In this document: positions 62,669 through 64,000 of the stretch, one piece after another
How the letters are laid out: each line of letters opens with the position of its first letter
Numbering within the stretch: the first letter of the stretch is position 1
NCBI RefSeq assembly: GCF_006715865.1
Contig: NZ_VFOA01000001.1
Coordinates: 682,001-746,000, forward strand
Source of the DNA: Cellulomonas sp. SLBN-39
GTDB lineage: Bacteria > Actinomycetota > Actinomycetes > Actinomycetales > Cellulomonadaceae
Length of the DNA stretch: 64,000 bases
Direction: 5' to 3'
Program-made: the position numbers and the translations under genes
The notes under the pieces: model-generated
The model's database searches: none
Told to the model about the DNA's origin: nothing
Seen by the model: only the letters and a program-made list of their open reading frames with translations

Positions 62669-63027
62669 GCGAGCACCGGCTCGATGACCTCGCGGAAGGA
62701 CTCCGCGGTGAACGGCTTGGCGATGAGGAACAGCGCACCGGCCTGCTCGGCCAGCTCGCGCATCTCGGGCGAGCCCTCGGACGTGACGAACCCGAACGGC
62801 GTCTCGTACCCCTCGGCACGCAGCCGACGGAGCAGGTCGATGCCGGTCATCTCGGGCATGTTCCAGTCGGACAGCACGACGTCCGGCTCGTCGGCGCGCA
62901 CGGCCTCCAGGGCCTGCGCCCCGTCGGCCGCCTCGCGGACGTCCCAGTCGTACCCCGCCTGACGCAGGGTGCGGATGACGATCTGCCGCATGACGCGGCT
63001 GTCGTCCGCGACAAGCACGCGGATCAT
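62665..63027 (-). CDS. cheY: CheY-type response regulator (distal)
   Basis: 120 aa, ATG start at 63027 with a GAGGAA leader. Single receiver domain: DD at 8-9, phosphorylation site Asp54 in VVLSDWNMPEM, Thr/Ser in GFVTSEGS and Lys in FLIAKPFTAES. No output domain. Likely acts on the flagellar switch or as a phosphate sink. The second CheY of the window (63535) is 50-60% different by eye, so the two probably have different jobs. Confidence 0.9.
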   Translation of the reverse strand: MIRVLVADDSRVMRQIVIRTLRQAGYDWDVREAADGAQALEAVRADEPDVVLSDWNMPEMTGIDLLRRLRAEGYETPFGFVTSEGSPEMRELAEQAGALFLIAKPFTAESFREVIEPVLA

Positions 63028-63085
63028 GGGTTCCTCCTCAGACGTGCGCCGTGGGTCGACGGCGCGGTTCGGTGGCAGGGGGTCG

Positions 63086-63538
63086 TCACGGCACGCCGTG
63101 GACGATGAGCGTGAGCGGCCGGCCCTTCCAGGACAGGCGCAGCTCGGCGACCTCGACCGCGCCGGCGAGGACCGGCTCGGAGTCGGCGACCTGGGGCAGG
63201 CTGAGCTTGCCCGTGGTCGGCAGCAGCGACTTGATGTTGCCGCCGACGACGTTGACGATCTCGCCGAACGCGTCGACGAGGTCCTCGTCCGAGACCGGCG
63301 AGCCCGAGGGCAGGCCGAGCAGCGCGCGCGCGAGGTCGTGCGCGGTCTCGGTCTCGGTGGTCAGGGCGGCACGGCCGTCCCAGTCGCCCGAGAGGTCGAC
63401 CCAGGCGACGAGCGGTGCGCCCCACGCGGGGACCTCGCCGTCCCACGGGAAGAGCGTGTCGGTCTCGCCGTCGATCATGGCGGAGAAGACGTCCTGGGCG
63501 ATGGCGTACACGTCCTCGCCCGCGATCGCGGTGGTCAT
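63086..63538 (-). CDS. cheX: CheX-type CheY-P phosphatase
   Basis: 150 aa, ATG start at 63538, ATGA overlap with the proximal cheY. The CheC/CheX active helix is seen once as DAFGEIVNVVGGNIKSLLP, matching E-x2-N plus GN, with ALTTETETAHDLARALLG before it. It would dephosphorylate CheY-P. Coupled in translation to the cheY directly upstream, its likely substrate. Confidence 0.85.
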   Translation of the reverse strand: MTTAIAGEDVYAIAQDVFSAMIDGETDTLFPWDGEVPAWGAPLVAWVDLSGDWDGRAALTTETETAHDLARALLGLPSGSPVSDEDLVDAFGEIVNVVGGNIKSLLPTTGKLSLPQVADSEPVLAGAVEVAELRLSWKGRPLTLIVHGVP

Positions 63539-63918
63539 GCCGGCTCCCCTACTGCGACGAGGCCGAGCAGGTCGAGCTTGTCGCGGATGGCGTCGGTGGT
63601 GAAGGGCTTGATCAGGTACTCGTGGGCCCCGGCCGCGAGCGCGCGCACGATCTGGTTGTGCTCGCTCTCCGTCGTGACCATCATGAGCGTCACGCCACGC
63701 CACGCGGGGTTCGCCCGGACGTTGGTGACGAAGGTCAGCCCGTCCATCACGGGCATGTTCCAGTCGATGCAGGCGAGGTCGGGGACGTCGCCGGACTCGA
63801 GGACGTCGAGGGCGGCCTGGCCGTCCTCGGCCTCGACGGTCTCGAACCCGAGGTCGCTCAGGGTGCGCGAGACGATCTTCCGCATGGTGCGGGAGTCGTC
63901 GATGACGAGTGCTCTCAC
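63535..63918 (-). CDS. cheY: CheY-type response regulator (proximal)
   Basis: 127 aa, GTG start at 63918. Receiver domain with DD at 7-8, Asp52 in LACIDWNMPVMD, Thr in MMVTTESEHN and Lys in YLIKPFTTDA. No output domain. It overlaps both neighbours by 4 bp (upstream stop codon and cheX start), so it is inside a tightly coupled chemotaxis operon that continues past the window edge. Confidence 0.92.
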   Translation of the reverse strand: MRALVIDDSRTMRKIVSRTLSDLGFETVEAEDGQAALDVLESGDVPDLACIDWNMPVMDGLTFVTNVRANPAWRGVTLMMVTTESEHNQIVRALAAGAHEYLIKPFTTDAIRDKLDLLGLVAVGEPA

Positions 63919-64000
63919 TTCAGACCAGCTCCTCGGGACAGGACGGGGGATGACAGCGCCGCCGGACGGACCGGGTGGCGCAACGACTCCACGGTGGACG
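63915..64000 (-). CDS. 3' end of an upstream chemotaxis-operon gene, partial
   Basis: An open frame enters from the right edge and ends at a TGA (63917-63915) that overlaps the GTG of cheY as GTGA, the same arrangement as elsewhere in this operon. The last residues read STVESLRHPVRPAALSSPVL, then SRGAGLK. This tail is too short to name. The overlap is the main evidence. Confidence 0.45.
   Translation of the reverse strand, partial: STVESLRHPVRPAALSSPVLSRGAGLK

Overview
The window is about 64 kb of very GC-rich DNA with dense bidirectional coding, many GTG and some TTG starts, ATGA/GTGA overlaps between operon partners, and several genes that look leaderless (TAnnnT placed 6-8 nt before the start codon). 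With an XPB-type helicase and its partner, an actinobacterial c-di-AMP (ydaO) riboswitch ahead of a C40 cell-wall hydrolase, an LAXTG surface protein, a uca/urt urea system and CheY/CheX genes of a motile cell, it points to an actinomycete, most likely Cellulomonas or a close relative. The genus is inferred. No rRNA, tRNA, insertion sequence or CRISPR array was seen; this is ordinary chromosome.

Layout. 1-3.6 kb: a DUF5107/TPR protein cut by the window edge and a divergent AraC regulator. 3.6-6.3 kb: four tandem genes for tiny secreted peptides ending in a Pro-Cys-Cys-Lys tail, directly downstream of an XRE-HTH protein with a long helical repeat region. The first peptide gene has a good promoter with a perfect 10-bp palindrome just upstream of its -35. 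This is the most novel part of the window and resembles a peptide-pheromone/receptor (RRNPP-like) arrangement. 6.4-15.1 kb: OsmC, a membrane protein, an aldo/keto reductase, SRPBCC, ddaH-rocD (arginine-derivative catabolism), a CAP protein, Lrp/AsnC, a universal stress protein and an HNH nuclease. 15.3-24.5 kb: the riboswitch-controlled C40 hydrolase, a DtxR-family regulator, serC, an LAXTG surface protein, a DUF4012 protein, MarR-MFS and UDP-glucose dehydrogenase.

24.7-34.6 kb: a degenerate EAL-like protein, VanZ, an AzgA-type purine permease, a low-Mr phosphatase, DUF2530, a second CAP protein, a sacsin/HSP90-like ATPase, DUF3027 and a cold-shock protein with an extension. 34.7-49.3 kb: a zinc-ligand-poor DksA-like protein, an M20 amidohydrolase, the XPB helicase pair, TPM-PspA, a glutamine amidotransferase, an OmpR/HisKA two-component pair, an HD hydrolase, an orphan WXG100 protein, a second VanZ and DUF4031.

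49.3-60.6 kb is one coherent urea-use cluster, all on the minus strand: urtA-B-C-D-E (urea ABC importer), a GntR regulator, urea carboxylase and allophanate hydrolase. TGTATACA-type palindromes lie both in front of urtA and in front of urea carboxylase, suggesting one regulon under the embedded GntR protein. 60.8-62.1 kb is an AlaA-like aminotransferase. 62.2-64 kb is the end of a chemotaxis operon with two CheY and at least one CheX-type phosphatase.
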